A program made the translations under genes and the position numbers. From positions 1-64,000 of the forward strand of contig JAHBMJ010005796.1 in the NCBI GenBank assembly GCA_018398765.1: 64,000 nt of DNA. The letters are read 5' to 3'. This document shows positions 46,197 to 58,682 of this stretch, one piece after another (the first letter of the stretch is position 1; each line of letters begins with the position of its first letter). The notes below the pieces were generated by a model. It searched no databases. It was not told the DNA's origin and worked only from the letters and a program-made list of their open reading frames with translations. The stretch is from Chromera velia (Eukaryota > Sar > Chromeraceae).

Positions 46197-46262
<66 letters not shown>
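46163..46262. repeat. CCCT / CT / GT compound microsatellite
   Basis: CCCT tetranucleotides change to CT dinucleotides and then GT dinucleotides over about 100 bases, with no coding content. Confidence 0.95.
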
Positions 46263-46263
<1 letters not shown>

Positions 46264-46599
46264 TGCCTGTCATTGTCCCTTCGAAGAATCTGGCTGACTA
46301 ACAAAAAAACTCACCCCCCTTATTTCCACAGTGAAGGAAAGAACGGAAACGCATGGATCACTTTACAGCCTCGCGCCCTCTCAGGCTACCAGTCGACGCA
46401 CACAGACACACACAGAGGGAACTGAACAACACAGGTGCACGATCAGATCAGTGTCCTTCTTTCAAAAGAGAGACGATTCTTTCCTTTCGGCCTTCATCCT
46501 TTTCTCTTCTCCGCAAGGTGTCCCTCCACACACATGTCTTTTTCTTCATCGCCAAAACATAGATGATCAGAACAGCACACCATGAAAAAAAGAGAAAGA

Positions 46600-46737
46600 G
46601 GAAGAGAAACAGAAAGAAAGAAGAAAGAAAAGAAAGAAAAGAAAGAAAAGAAAGAAAAGAAAGAAAAGAAAGAAAAGAAAGAGAAGAAAGAAAAGAAAGA
46701 AAAGAAAGGAAAGAAAGGAAAGAAAGGAAAGAAAGGA

Positions 46738-46768
<31 letters not shown>

Positions 46769-46770
46769 GA

Positions 46771-46805
<35 letters not shown>

Positions 46806-46807
46806 GA

Positions 46808-46851
<44 letters not shown>

Positions 46852-46860
46852 AAAAGAGAG

Positions 46861-46911
<51 letters not shown>

Positions 46912-46916
46912 AAGAA

Positions 46917-46955
<39 letters not shown>

Positions 46956-46957
46956 GA

Positions 46958-46993
<36 letters not shown>

Positions 46994-47006
46994 AAAAGAG
47001 AGAAAG

Positions 47007-47049
<43 letters not shown>

Positions 47050-47095
47050 AAGAAAGAAAGAAAGAAAGAAAAAGAGAAAGAAAGAGAAAGGAACC
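46600..47095. repeat. AAAG/AAAAG/GA purine tract, about 500 bases
   Basis: The plus strand is almost all A and G: AAAAG and AAAGG pentamers first, then AAAG tetramers, two GA blocks (about 46867-46910 and 47010-47044) and AAAG again. Two similar tetramer-to-GA blocks suggest an internal duplication. Frames on both strands are repeat artefacts. Confidence 0.95.
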
Positions 47096-47984
47096 TAGGA
47101 AAGGAACAGAACAGAACAGATCAGAAGGCTTCTGATCGAGAAGACTCACTCGAGGACGGAGCACAGGAGAGACGGAACGAAAAACAGATAGTGTCAGCTA
47201 ATACAAGAAAAGAAAGGAAGAAAAAAAGACAGTGCCCACCAAAAAATCCCCTCCCGATAGTGTCGATTCGACCCGCTTCGATTTTGCTTCTCCGGAAACT
47301 AACTCACACGCTCATGCCCGTGGCGCCTCATGCGTCTCTCTCGACCTGTCTGTCTCTCTCTTCTATTGATCTCAGATTATTTTTTCCCCTTCCCTGTCAA
47401 TGCAGTCTGGCTGCACAAGAGGGAAGTATCGAGAAGAGCAGAGAAGGAAAGGGAAACGAAAGCGTATCCCGAGTGCATACCACCGGAAGCCCGAGGGCCA
47501 CACATTAGAACACACACACATCAGAGCAGCCAAAGAGGCAGCCAGGCAGACAGTCAACCACACCGGCAGGCAGGGGGGCAACAGAAAAGAGAAGGGACAA
47601 CGACCCACGCAAGAAATCAAAATCGCAAGGAAGAGAGACCGAAAAAAGAAGGAAAGAAATGAGAGAGAGCAGATCCGTCACAAGTCCAGAGAAGAAAAGG
47701 AAAGAAAAAGACAACGAAAGAATGGAGACGAAAGAACACGAGAGAAAAAGAAACACATAAGCTTGTACATTCGTGCACTCGTAAGACATAATTATGCTTG
47801 TACATTCGTGCACTCGTCTAGATCTACGACCCGTATCGACCCAACAAAGGCTTTCTGCGTCCCCCTCCTATTAAATCACTTCGATCGTTGTTTGTCTTAC
47901 GAGTTGTCTTACTTTCCTTGCCTCTTTGAATGCCCCCCCCCCCTCTTAAATGAAAGACACCCTCCCTTGAGCATCTAGAATACA

Positions 47985-48010
47985 CACCCACACCCACACC
48001 CATACACACA

Positions 48011-48052
<42 letters not shown>
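47985..48052. repeat. (CA)n microsatellite
   Basis: ACACCC and CACACA repeats over about 68 bases, with no coding content. Confidence 0.95.
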
Positions 48053-48053
<1 letters not shown>

Positions 48054-48692
48054 CGCCCCTTCAGGGTGTCTTTCTCCTGCCCCTCCCTCTTTGCCCCTCC
48101 GACCTCTGCTCACTCATGCACCATCTCCCCAGGCATGAATGAGCCTCGAGACAGAACACACACACAAACCGGAGGTGTCCAGGAAGGACAACAAACAAAG
48201 AGCTGTTTGTGTCAGGAAAGGCAAGAAGGAGACCATAGAAGTTCTGATGCAAAGGAAAGTGGCAATGAAAAGAGGGAGCAGGGAAGGGAAGGGAAGGGAG
48301 GAAGAACAAACAAGAGACGGGAACAACAGATGGCCGAAAGAAAACGCAGGGTCAATGAAAAGGGAAAAAGGCACGGAACCCATGACGAGAGAGCACAGTG
48401 GCTCTGGTCTGAAACACACATCCAAACGCACATGTAGCTAGCTAGGCTCGCTGCCTTGAAAGAACGAAGAAAATCAAACACACGTACGGCCCCCGTACTC
48501 AACTTCAGGCCGTACTAGCCCTTCAGTACGCTCGATCGCCCTCACCCAGGACCCCTTCCAAACGGAGGCCTTCTCTGCATCAATCTTACTGCACCCCGTG
48601 CGGGAACGCAGAGAGGAACGGTTAACCCTACCTCAGCCTGCCCTGAGCTCTCCATTGTCTCCCACCCACCCATCCCGGCGTCCTGCCTGTCA

Positions 48693-51600
48693 TCACTTCC
48701 ACGTCAGCAGCTTTCCGTTTCTATGGGCGGCTGCTTGCAGACAGGCAACGGCAGATATGAACTCTCTCTGCTCTGTGACTCCAAGCTTCTCCCCTTCAAC
48801 TGTGTTCTGCCATTTCAAACTCAAGCTTTTAAGATTCGGTAACGATTGGGGGCTCAGAGCCTCGAAAAAGTCCGAAAGACCCTCAGTGCTGATTCGGTTA
48901 CAATTGAGGTCGATTAGCTGAAGCTCTCTGCACTCATGGGCAGAGAACACCTCCCCCAGCCTCCTTAGCCCAGCATCGTCAAGCCCGCAACTAGAGAGGT
49001 CGAGAAGTTTCAATTGTGAGAGTTTGCCCCCAGACGCCCCCCCCCCCATTTGCGGCAAGAGAGGCAAGCGCCTCCTCACTCAGACGTCCACCGGAAAGAT
49101 TCAGAGAAAGCACAAATGACGGCAGGCCGATCCCACTCTCTCCGATCGCTCTGATCAGTTGGTCCAGGTTGACGCCGGTTTGGTTGAGGGTGAAGCCGAC
49201 TTTAAAATTTGAAAAACCAGGAGGCCACCTCCCCACCCTGACTGCCTCTGCCAGATCACCCACCCCCGTCTCATCAAGGCCAAAAGAACAAGTCCCCAAT
49301 GTCTCCAAAGAGGGAAGCTTACCGGATGTGAGGGCGACTGACAAAGCCCCCCCGGCACAGCCTGCATTCGTTTCAAAAAGATCCAAAAACTTTAATTTCG
49401 GCATCCCCCTCTCACTCTGCACAATCTCTCTCATAAACCCTTCCCATGACTCTTTTTTAATATCTTCGTTTCGGCTCAGATCAAGGGAGGCGACACCGAC
49501 AAGTCCCCCCTCCCTCACTGCATGACCCAACCCCCCGAGACCTTCATCGGTCAGACGCGAGTTCGACAAATCAATGTCCAAAAGTTTGGGCAACTTTCCA
49601 GACATCAGAGCTGCCCCCAATGATACCCCTCCTTCTCCTGCTCTTGTACGAGACAAACTAAGTCTCTCCAAAAATGGTAATCCCTCCGCACTCTCCACCA
49701 CTGCCCCCATCAGGGTCTCCATCCCTTCAGAACCGAACCATTCGTCATAGGACTCGGACGACCCTGCCAGCTGTAGCACCCGCAGGCCGGACAGATTCCC
49801 GACTCTGACTGCTTCAGTAAATCGTGTGATCTCTGCGTCTGTCAAGGGGCAGCCCTGCATCCTGAATTCAGAAAGCATGGGGAGTTTTGTGTGAATGAGG
49901 GAAGAGAACAACGCGGACTTTCCCTCCTCAATATTCTCCTCCTCCTCCTCCCAGCCAACAAAAGCGCGAGTGTCGATCCCCAGCTTTCGAACGCAGCAAA
50001 AATGCCCCCTTTCAATCGCCTCCCCAACCAACCTAAGCCCCTGGTTTGCATTCACCCCAAAACGCAGAAGCAAGTCAAGCATCTCATACTTCGGCCCCTT
50101 ATCTGCGCTAATCATCTCTTCAAGGAACGGCGTCACTTGATTAGAAAAGAGGCGGAGGTCTAGTGTGCGAATAGAGGGGTATCTGCACGTACCGAGTGCC
50201 CTCACTTCCTTTTCGTTCAGAGACGAAGGGAATAAGCAGACACCCCGCACACACAGGTCGGGTGGGCACTCGGGAGCGCTCAGAGCGCCAAGGAATGCCT
50301 CCGAGAATTTCTTTCCGACTAGCTCTCTGCGCCAAGCATCATTCACTCTCAACTCCCTCAGACGAGGGACCCCCCCTGCCCGAAGAGCCCCTCCCAAATC
50401 ACCGAGAAACCCACCCTCAAAACAATTCCCCCCCAAGTCTAGCACCTCCAAATTTGGGAGGTCCCTCCTTGCCATCGACTCTGTCAGAGGCTTCACCGCG
50501 TCATCTGTCAGCCCGCACTTTCGCACCAGAAGCTCAAGAAGAGACGGCAGAGAACTCACACACAAAACCGAACAGAGCCCCTGCATTTCCTCCAGCCCCC
50601 CAATATCGTTCCGAGAAAGATTCAAAGTCTCCACTTTCAGGGACTTCTCCCTCATAGCCTCGCACAATGTCTCCAGTCCCTCTTTCTCGAGGCCAGTCGC
50701 CTCGAGGTCAAGCATACGGAGGGAGGCAGCATTCCCCTCTTTGACCCCCTCTGCCACTGCTCGGATTCCCTCAGAGCCCAGAGGGTTGCCTGAAGGCAGC
50801 AGGGACGCACCGGCCGCACAACAGATCGATCACAAATGAAGAAAAAGAGATCGTCGACCCATGCAGGACCATCGATCAGGCCAGAATACGCAATGCAATG
50901 CAGGTCGAATGAGTATGTCGGATCATGGAGAAGAAACGAAATTACATCACAGTGAAAGAAGCCGCTCCGGCCACCCGATCCATCGAGGCAGAAGAGATGA
51001 AAGAAAGAGTAAAAGATAGATTACGAAGGAATTGCGAGATGGAAGTCGAGTGACTGAGACGAAAGGCCCTTCCTGAACAAATCCTCCTTCTATCCAAAAA
51101 TTGAAGTGTGAGCAGCCAAGAGAGCATGGGAGCATTTTCATCTGAGAGATTCTCCTTCATGGAATATCTAGGAACTTGCATGATAAATTCACTCGATCCA
51201 TGAATGTCTCTGTTTATATCTGTTTATACAATTATGCTTGCCCTCATGTTTGTCCGGGTGCCTGTACATTTGCCTGCTTACTCGCTTGTCTGCTCATTCC
51301 CGTGTTTTCTTATTTTTCCAGCTGCGTGAAAGCCTCTTCGACTCTTTTTTGAACTCGACGCCTCTCTCTTGCGGCCCGTCTATCTGACTCTGTTATTGCC
51401 TCACGGACTCTTTGAAATCACTTTCCATTCACAAAGTTTCTCTCTCTCTTTCTCTCTCTATCCCTCTCCCTCTCCGTCTCTCCCTCCCTCTCTCCTTTTT
51501 CCTCCCACCCCACTGCATTTTGATGCTTTGCAGTCCATAATTCTATTCGTCCCCGCATAGACACTCAAGAGCGTGCGATTCTCAACCTCTAACTATCCTA

Positions 51601-52888
51601 CCGACCGCTCTCTCACCTAGGTCCACTTTTTCGCCGACTTTGATGAAAGAATGGACATGCATGTAACTGACTGACCCTTCAAGCAGAGGTTTTCCAAAGA
51701 AGGCAAAAGGAGCGGCAAGACCTGAGAGGCCTCTTCGGGTCCTATCGAGTTCTCTGCATGCAGATTCGATCCTTCGATCCTTCCGTACATGGTCGTACAT
51801 TGTAAATTAGTTGTGGGGAGAGAGAGATGCGCGTACACAGAAGGTGGAGGGAGCCGTAGATCGACGTCGTCATGCGCATGAACGAAACAGGCAACGAACG
51901 GAGTGCCTCACTCATCCACGCAAACTGAAAGCTGATCCTTCTCCTCATGGCGGGAGAGTAAAGCTCTCCTTCCCTCCCTTCTTCATCGCTTCAATCTTGC
52001 CCAACCCACCTGCAAATGTGAAGCTCTTGAGTCGGGGGGCCTCCGTTTTTCCTTCTCTCCCAGCTGCCACTCGTTTCAAGAAGTTGAGAAGAAGAGGAAG
52101 GGCACGTCCCCTGACGGCCCGGGAGTCTGCACACAGGGCCGCTTGGTCAAAAGTTTTAATTGATCATGTGGGTGATTCTCTCTACCTACAGGCACTACAA
52201 AGCAAAAGACACATACTTCTCTAGCTCATGAAAACTATGCGAATCACCATTATGGGTGTTTAGGGACGCACGCACAAAGCTGTGCGTGTGCGTGCGCATG
52301 CATAGTGCAATTCCCCTGGCCGCTCGATTGGCAATGCCGAGGAGACACCCCACGGACACAACCAGAAAAGTCGGAACAAAACCTTGGCAAGGTGACAAGA
52401 ACACAAAGCACACACAGACGGTGACGCAGCTGAGAAGAAAACAGAGACTCCCTCACCCTTACTCACCCAATTTGATCTCCTCAACGGTGGAAGGGAGGAC
52501 ATTCAAAAGGACATAGATTTCCTCTGGGGACAAGCCGCGCACGCCTGCAAAGAGAAACGAGAGGAGAGGGAAGGTGATTGGATGAAGGCAGAAAGAGAAG
52601 GAAAAAAAAAAAACGAATGAAGAACGAAGGGATCAATGAAATAGAAAAATAATTCAGGGCAGTCTTCTCCTTCCGCTTCCGCCTTGTCCTTCTCTGTACA
52701 AACAGCCCGTCTCTTGCTTTGCCAGGACATGAGTAGACGATTGTGCCACTTCATCAAAAAGTCGAAGGAGGGCGTTGATGCGTGTCAACAGGCAGGCGCC
52801 CGTCAAGTCATTTGTGACGCGCTCGTCAATTTTCTCTTCCCCCCAACAGAGAAACGACAGACTCTTTCTTTCCGCCCGTCGCACGGTG
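48693..52888 (-). CDS. Leucine-rich-repeat (RNI-like) protein
   Basis: Minus-strand exons 52888-52704, 52544-52467, 52126-52010 and 50789-48693 join in phase. Joined exons read IKL/DSRAVRGRALPLLLNFLKRV and FTFA/GNPLGSEGIRAVAEG, with acceptors TTTGCAG, TGTGCAG and TTCAG. The large exon has ribonuclease-inhibitor-type repeats (LRMLDLEATGLEKEGLETL, LEVLDLGGNCFEGG, LLDIDLSNSRLTDEGLGGL, LKLLDLSSCGLDDAGLRRLG). A run of eleven G residues (49037-49047, Cs on the plus strand) shifts the frame; one G fewer restores LAANGGGASGGKLSQLKLL and the last three repeats. LRR proteins bind other proteins, and no catalytic domain is visible. Further 5' exons probably lie between 52889 and 53821, but I could not join all of them in phase. 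The first of the four exons has a weak donor (GGCT/GTTTGT). Confidence 0.72.
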
Positions 52889-53821
52889 CTGCATTTTTGT
52901 CATCTCACCTGACAGATCGAGACCGCGAGGAAATTCGAAAGGGATCTTCTTGTCTTCGTTTCATTCCTGCACACAGTGGGAGTGGAAGAATGAAAAAGCT
53001 ATCAGGGCCTTCTCACTCTCGTCTTTTACTGGGTCGGTCGTATCGATTCTGAAAAATTCAACTGAGAGAAAGACGTTGGAACAGATGGAGAGAGTGTGCC
53101 CATACTAAGAAGGGAGGTCCCGGTCTCAAGCGCTCAAGGGAAAGGGTTCTGTTTGCAAGAGTAATTCGGCTCAGTTCCAATGTCGAGTGTGTGCCCACCA
53201 AAGGACTGAATGACCGACTGACTGACTGACTGACTTTGGTCTTCAGGAATGCACTCAGCCAGGCAAGCCCGAAGGATTCTCTCTGCGTCGCCACATTGGA
53301 GAGCGACTGCGAGACAAACAGACAGGCAGAGGGAACAGGAGGAGGGAAGGGGGGGAAGAGCGACAGAGAGAGATTGTGAGTCCTCATGGGGAAGGAGAAG
53401 GAAGAAAAGGAGACAACGAGCCTGGGGACCACATAGGCTGATAAGAACGAGAGGCAAGCGAGGAGAGAGCTAGCAGGCACCGTCCTGCGTCAATTTGTAT
53501 AGCGGTGCCTTCAGTCAAGTCTGTAGGAAAGAGAGATCGGGCATTCGTCAATCGCCCTCTTCTCCCTTTCTGTGCGAAGACCTCGACACCGAAAAAGAAA
53601 CAAAAGAGAGAAAAGATGCCTCCCGGCGACGGGCCAACCTGAGGATTCAGCTTCATCCGATGCATGAAGAAATTCAGGCTCTCGTCTCTCGAATCCACAG
53701 TTGCCGTCTCCTCCGTGCCCGTCTCCGAGTTTCCTCTACTCTTCGGATTCTCCCCGCCAATCGCCCCGGGAAGGGCAGAATTTAGTGCTCCCTCAATCAT
53801 TATGCACACTTTTTTATACAT
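52889..53821 (-). CDS. Probable 5' exons of the LRR gene, incompletely joined
   Basis: Three pieces look coding. One is 53821-53639 (ATG, then MYKKVCIMIEGALNSALPGA, ending CAG/GTTGGC). The second begins at 53569 with acceptor CGCACAG, in phase with the first (KGRRGRLTNARSLFPTDLTE). The third, around 53310-53240, reads VALQCGDAERILRACLAECI before a GTCAGTCAG donor. Their direction and position fit the start of the LRR gene, but I found no set of junctions that carries the third piece in phase into the exon at 52888. A separate small gene is possible. Confidence 0.3.
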
Positions 53822-54202
53822 AGATGATCGCGGACGGATTGAATGAAACTCTATGTCGCTCACAGAGCAGTTGCAATTTCCCCTGTTCCAGAAAAAACAG
53901 TCCAGAATTCATCAAGGAAGCTTCGAAAGTGCCAAGTTGGCTCAAGCGCGGCTCGTGCTACGAGTCGTGTACATTCTGTCATCGATCCCTGCATCTGCTT
54001 GTGATGGACAGGAGGGACAAAGATGCTGACTCTAGCTCTCTGAGTCTCTCATGCAGATTTCTGAACGAATGCATGATCGAAATGAACTTTGTATGGGAAT
54101 TCTCAATAATAAATAGAGTTTGTATGCAAAACAGCCTAAAAATGAACAAAACATGATTTTAAGTTATAAAACATACTTAGAACTGAATTGCTTTTAGGCA
54201 TG
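53822..54202. other. Intergenic stretch upstream of the LRR gene
   Basis: This is unique-looking DNA turning AT-rich after about 54080. The plus-strand frame 53824-54156 has no recognisable content. A promoter for the minus-strand gene should lie here, but no element could be singled out. Confidence 0.4.
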
Positions 54203-55117
54203 TAAACTTCTTCGCGAAAATCCCGATCGCTCCTAGTTTAGGCTGTAGGACCCGTAGACACGACTAGATTCACGTCTTAACGAAGGGTAACCCCGTTCGC
54301 CTAATGCCGTATAGCTGTTTCGCTTGCTTACGCAACATTAGGCGCGCGCCCGAGGGAACGTATTAAAGGGGCGCATTTCGCCTAATGCTGTATAGCTGTT
54401 TCGCTTGCTTACGCAACATTAGGCGCGCGCCCGAGGGATCTAGCGGCCCCCACTATGCCGCATATGATTAGATCCCTCATCGACAATCTCCCCCCCCCGT
54501 TCACCCCGAAAAACCAGTACGGAATAGTCCTTCCCCAGTAAACTGAGTTCACTACCCGAGTAGTCGATCGGCTTTACAGCTAAGGCAACGGATTAGAGAA
54601 GCACTGTCTAAAACGGTGGGAGGGTGGGTTCCGGTTCGTTCGACAGAACTGTCAAAACGGACTACCATCTTTTCTCCTTCGTTTCACTCCTCTTCAACTA
54701 CTCAACATATCTTTTCTGACTCACGCATTTTTCTGAGCGCGCAGCGGATAAAACCACTACCACCATTTTTTCTCACCCGCGCGGGACGGATCTGACGTTC
54801 CCGGCTCGGCGCGTTGATACCGCAAAGGCCGCGCCAGGCCTGGGACTATGTTTCCCGTCGGATCGTGATTTCCATCGTTTGAACGCACGGCTTCGCTCCG
54901 CAAGCTAGGCTTCGCCTTCCATTCAAACTTCTTCGTGAAAATCCCGATCGCTCCTAGTTTGGGCTGTGGGACCCATAGACACGACTAGATTCACGTCTTA
55001 ACGACAGGAAACTCCGTTAAGCCATATGAAGGGGGCGCATTTCGCCTAATGCCGTATAGCTGTTTCGCTTGCTTACGCAACATTAGGCGCGCGCCCGAGG
55101 GATCTAGCGGCCCCCAG
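54203..55117. repeat. Duplicated unit with a 47-bp hairpin present three times
   Basis: Two direct copies (54203-54452 and 54924-55117) begin AAACTTCTTCG and end GATCTAGCGGCCCCCA. Each contains a 47-bp inverted repeat beginning CGCCTAATG and ending CATTAGGCG, with inner TTGCTTACGCAA; the first copy holds two hairpins (54298-54344 and 54379-54425), the second one (55043-55089). The 470 bases between are unique and partly GC-rich. It is not recognised as any RNA or named element. Confidence 0.75.
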
Positions 55118-55657
55118 TCTGAGACGGGTTCCCAGTCTGAAAAGATAAGAAACAGTAATACGTAGTTTGCTTAATCAATGAACATTTATGTTTATGATTT
55201 GGCATTACTGGTTTGTGTCTTAGAGCGGATCAGATACAGCTGAAACATTCTATAATATAGCAACTGCATATGCTTAAAGATGCAATAATTTATTGTTGCC
55301 AATAAATTTATGTCTAACACATCTTTTTTTGCTTTGGACACTGCCTCTTTGATCAACTTTGAGGTCCTATTTCAATGGTGATCTACTGACTATACAGAAG
55401 AACACGCCGGATCCGTGTCTGCCATCAGGTCTGTAAGGCATCAATTGGTACAGGGAGCTAGGGGGCCGCACTCTACATATAGGTAGATCATGACCCCTGA
55501 CTTTAAAAAAAATTAGACAAAAATCTAGGAATGTTATGCAAGAAGTTTCATAAAAAACCAAAAACTATAAATTACAGAGAATATGACAGTAACATTACTT
55601 TTTATGTTGGGCTAGAAACATATATTCATTTTTATGAAAAACTTCATGTCGCCAGGT
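55118..55657. other. AT-rich intergenic stretch
   Basis: No gene, repeat or motif could be supported in this segment. Confidence 0.4.
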
Positions 55658-55800
55658 TTCGTTGGGCTGTTGGGCTTGTTGTACTGTTGGGCTTTACCTT
55701 ACCAGGAAGCTGTTGGGCGCCCAATTAATATGCCCAACACACAACACGCCCAACAAGAAAGCCCACCACGGCCCAACAGCCTAACAAACACTCCCAACAT
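55658..55800. repeat. GTTGGGC-rich imperfect palindrome
   Basis: The left arm repeats TTGGGC four or more times and the right arm repeats GCCCAA, meeting at TTGGGCGCCCAA (55716-55727). The arms are about 60-70 bases and would fold into one long hairpin, as in MITE-type elements. Confidence 0.7.
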
Positions 55801-55829
55801 GCATAACACGCATAATCATGATGAAGGAA

Positions 55830-57060
55830 ATAAAACATTTGATTCGTCTGTGGAATGAAATTGATCACTCCGAAATGACTGCCGATAAAAGGGGATGACT
55901 TGATGAATGAGTAAGGTTGGGTTGGCTAATATTCTTGGTTAAAGAAGGATAGACTCCAGAGACAGCAATGCAGGAAGCCAACCCGTGGCAGAACATCATA
56001 GCATGGCACACTGAACGCCACAACCACAAACATGGGAGTAGCACAGCAGCAGAAGCAACTAGCTTCGAAAGCGTTATCAAGCATCTTCCCCGTTTGAAGA
56101 CACTCGTAACCCATCTGTGGGGTTAGGAACCAAAAGTACAATTCTTTACTGATTGCAATCCGTTCTTTAAACAGTTGAGGACGGGCATAGCAGCAGATGG
56201 TACCTCACAGGGGATGCTTGATTTCATCATACAGGAACTTGGACGGACCAGAGGGTCAGTGACTTGGTGCAGGAGAGAGGTCCAGATGGCCAACGCGCTG
56301 ACTAAGCCGTGTTGGCCTGGGAAGGAATTTTCATGAGCAGAGAAGAACAAATGACAGAACAAGGATGACAGAAGAAAGATATAGATCTTTGCAAGATGGG
56401 GGGGTGAGCAGAACGTGCAAGCGGGTCGGCACCGGCCAAGCGGTCCCGCCACACAGCGCGCCTCCAGAGAGCCATGACCGAGCACGTACGCATCTTGCAG
56501 ATCAATGCATGCAGAATTAATTGTATGTACGTAAATGCATGTAAACAGTAATTCGGTAATACAGAATGATGGAGTCAAATAAGTCAGAGACTTGATTGAT
56601 GGTTGAAAGTGAAGTAGCCTTGCTTCACACACCTTCTGATAATGAACACGTATAAGTGCTGTGAGCGCTCACGGGCAAAGGCGCCCCTAGACAAGCAGTG
56701 TCTAGCTCTTTCTTACCAGTGTGTCTATACTAGGATCTAGACTAGGATTTAGTTACTCGATCACATATACATCATAATGTTTTTTAAAAACCTTTTTTCA
56801 AAAGCTTCAGAAGATCGACTCAAAATAATTTACGCGATCAGAGTTAGTAAGAATTTTTTTTCAAATAAATTTTTTTTTGAGTTCCTACTTTTCCCTAAGG
56901 CTATACATCTATACTCCGGCTCCATTGTACTACATTGTACTCTATTGTGCTCTAACTCTGAGTCGATCATAGAAGCATGATAGTGCTACAGGACTGCTTT
57001 TTTGCATGATCCCGGAAATGCCATAGATGAGAAACTGCTCCTTATACGGCTGCACGGATA
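55830..57060. other. Intergenic stretch without a supported gene
   Basis: The minus-strand frame 56123-56632 is open for 169 codons but shows no domain, and its composition is not clearly coding. A GC-rich patch sits at about 56410-56465. The last 300 bases are AT-rich with long T runs. Confidence 0.4.
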
Positions 57061-57062
57061 TA

Positions 57063-57110
57063 CAGATGCGTACACACACATACACACACACACACACACA
57101 CACGCAGAGG

Positions 57111-57144
<34 letters not shown>

Positions 57145-57188
57145 TAGATAGACAGATAGACAGACAGACAGACAGACAGATACACACA

Positions 57189-57231
<43 letters not shown>

Positions 57232-57295
57232 GACACAGACACAGACACAGACACACATACACATACACACACATACGCACGCACGCACGCACGCG

Positions 57296-57336
<41 letters not shown>

Positions 57337-57685
57337 ACATACACACATATGCACACACACACATACACATACATACATACACATATACCGACTCACACAT
57401 ACACACACACCGACTCACACACAACCGACTCACATACACACACACACACATACACACACACACACACACATACACACACACACACATACACACATACGCA
57501 CACACACACACACACACATACATACATATACACATACCGACTCACACATACACACACACCGACTCACACACAACCGACTCACATACACACACACACACAC
57601 ACACATACACACACACACACACACATACACACACACACATACACACACACACACACGCACGCACGCATGCACGCACACACGCACC

Positions 57686-57716
<31 letters not shown>

Positions 57717-57844
57717 ACACACACACATACACACACACCACACATATACACAACACATATACAACACACACACAACACACACACACACACACATATACAC
57801 ATACACATACACATACACACTCACACATACACACACACATACAC

Positions 57845-57875
<31 letters not shown>

Positions 57876-58125
57876 CAGACACACACACACACACACACAC
57901 ATACACACACACATACATACACAGGGGTACACACACACTCACATATACACACACGCGCCCGCACATGTACACATACACACACACCACATGCACATGCAAA
58001 CGGACATACACCAACACATTGTACATAAATTAATACATACATACATATATACATACACACCTACCCATGTGCAGTACACACACACACCTACACTCACACA
58101 CACTCAGATTCTGAGAGAGAGAGAG
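57063..58125. repeat. CA-rich compound microsatellite, about 1 kb
   Basis: CA dinucleotides are mixed with CATA, GACA and GATA words. A block containing CCGACTCACACATACACAC and two more CCGACTCAC sites occurs at 57388 and again at 57537, a 149-base duplication. Open frames across it on both strands are repeat artefacts. Confidence 0.95.
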
Positions 58126-58300
58126 AGGTTTCTGCACGCACGCTGAAAGACATACATATGAAAGAGAGTCAATAGAGAACACCAGAAACAGGCAGAAAGG
58201 AGAGAGAAATGCGAAATAAAAAGGTTTCAAAATAATCTAGGCACTGGTATCTATAAATTTGTCTCTTCACACAGATATACATACACACACACACACACAC

Positions 58301-58335
<35 letters not shown>

Positions 58336-58682
58336 CACATACACACACATGTATGTAGACGGAGGAACAAGGAAAGAAACAGACAATTAGAGTAGATATG
58401 TAAAGTCGTAAAAGATGAGAACAAACTTGCAGGAAAACAAAACCTATACGGGAAGAACAATGTACTGACCTGAAAGTCGTGGCTTGGAGGACGGACCGGG
58501 TATGCATGGGAACGGACCTGGACGGTCGCTCCAACCTGCAAAAAAGGCATAAGTCCGTATAAATGAAAGGAGAAAGAGAGAAAACACAAAAAGCGGACTC
58601 ATGTATCTCAAAGACAAACACCTAAACGAACTGTTTGTTCTCTTTCACTGCCGCATAACGGGGGCAAAAGCTCAGCCTGGCA

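Larger units (their letters stand above)
44335..48692. other. Long gene-free stretch with microsatellites
   Basis: No supported gene. Contents in order: GCATGC runs and a GC-rich patch (44574-44775) upstream of the Hog gene; AT-rich DNA with degenerate repeats (AAATTCA-type words 45180-45290, TAGAAATC-type words 45310-45500); CT and GT repeats (46163-46262); the AAAG tract (46600-47095); CA repeats (47985-48052); and purine-rich DNA between. Long frames here read only through simple repeats. Confidence 0.6.

Noticed and set aside
46448-47508. Reading frames of Lys/Glu/Arg or Phe/Leu/Ser repeats
   Set aside because: They only translate the AAAG/GA purine tract.
57027-58146. Long reading frames of His/Thr or Cys/Val repeats on both strands
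   Set aside because: They only translate the CA/GT microsatellite and are open in most frames at once.
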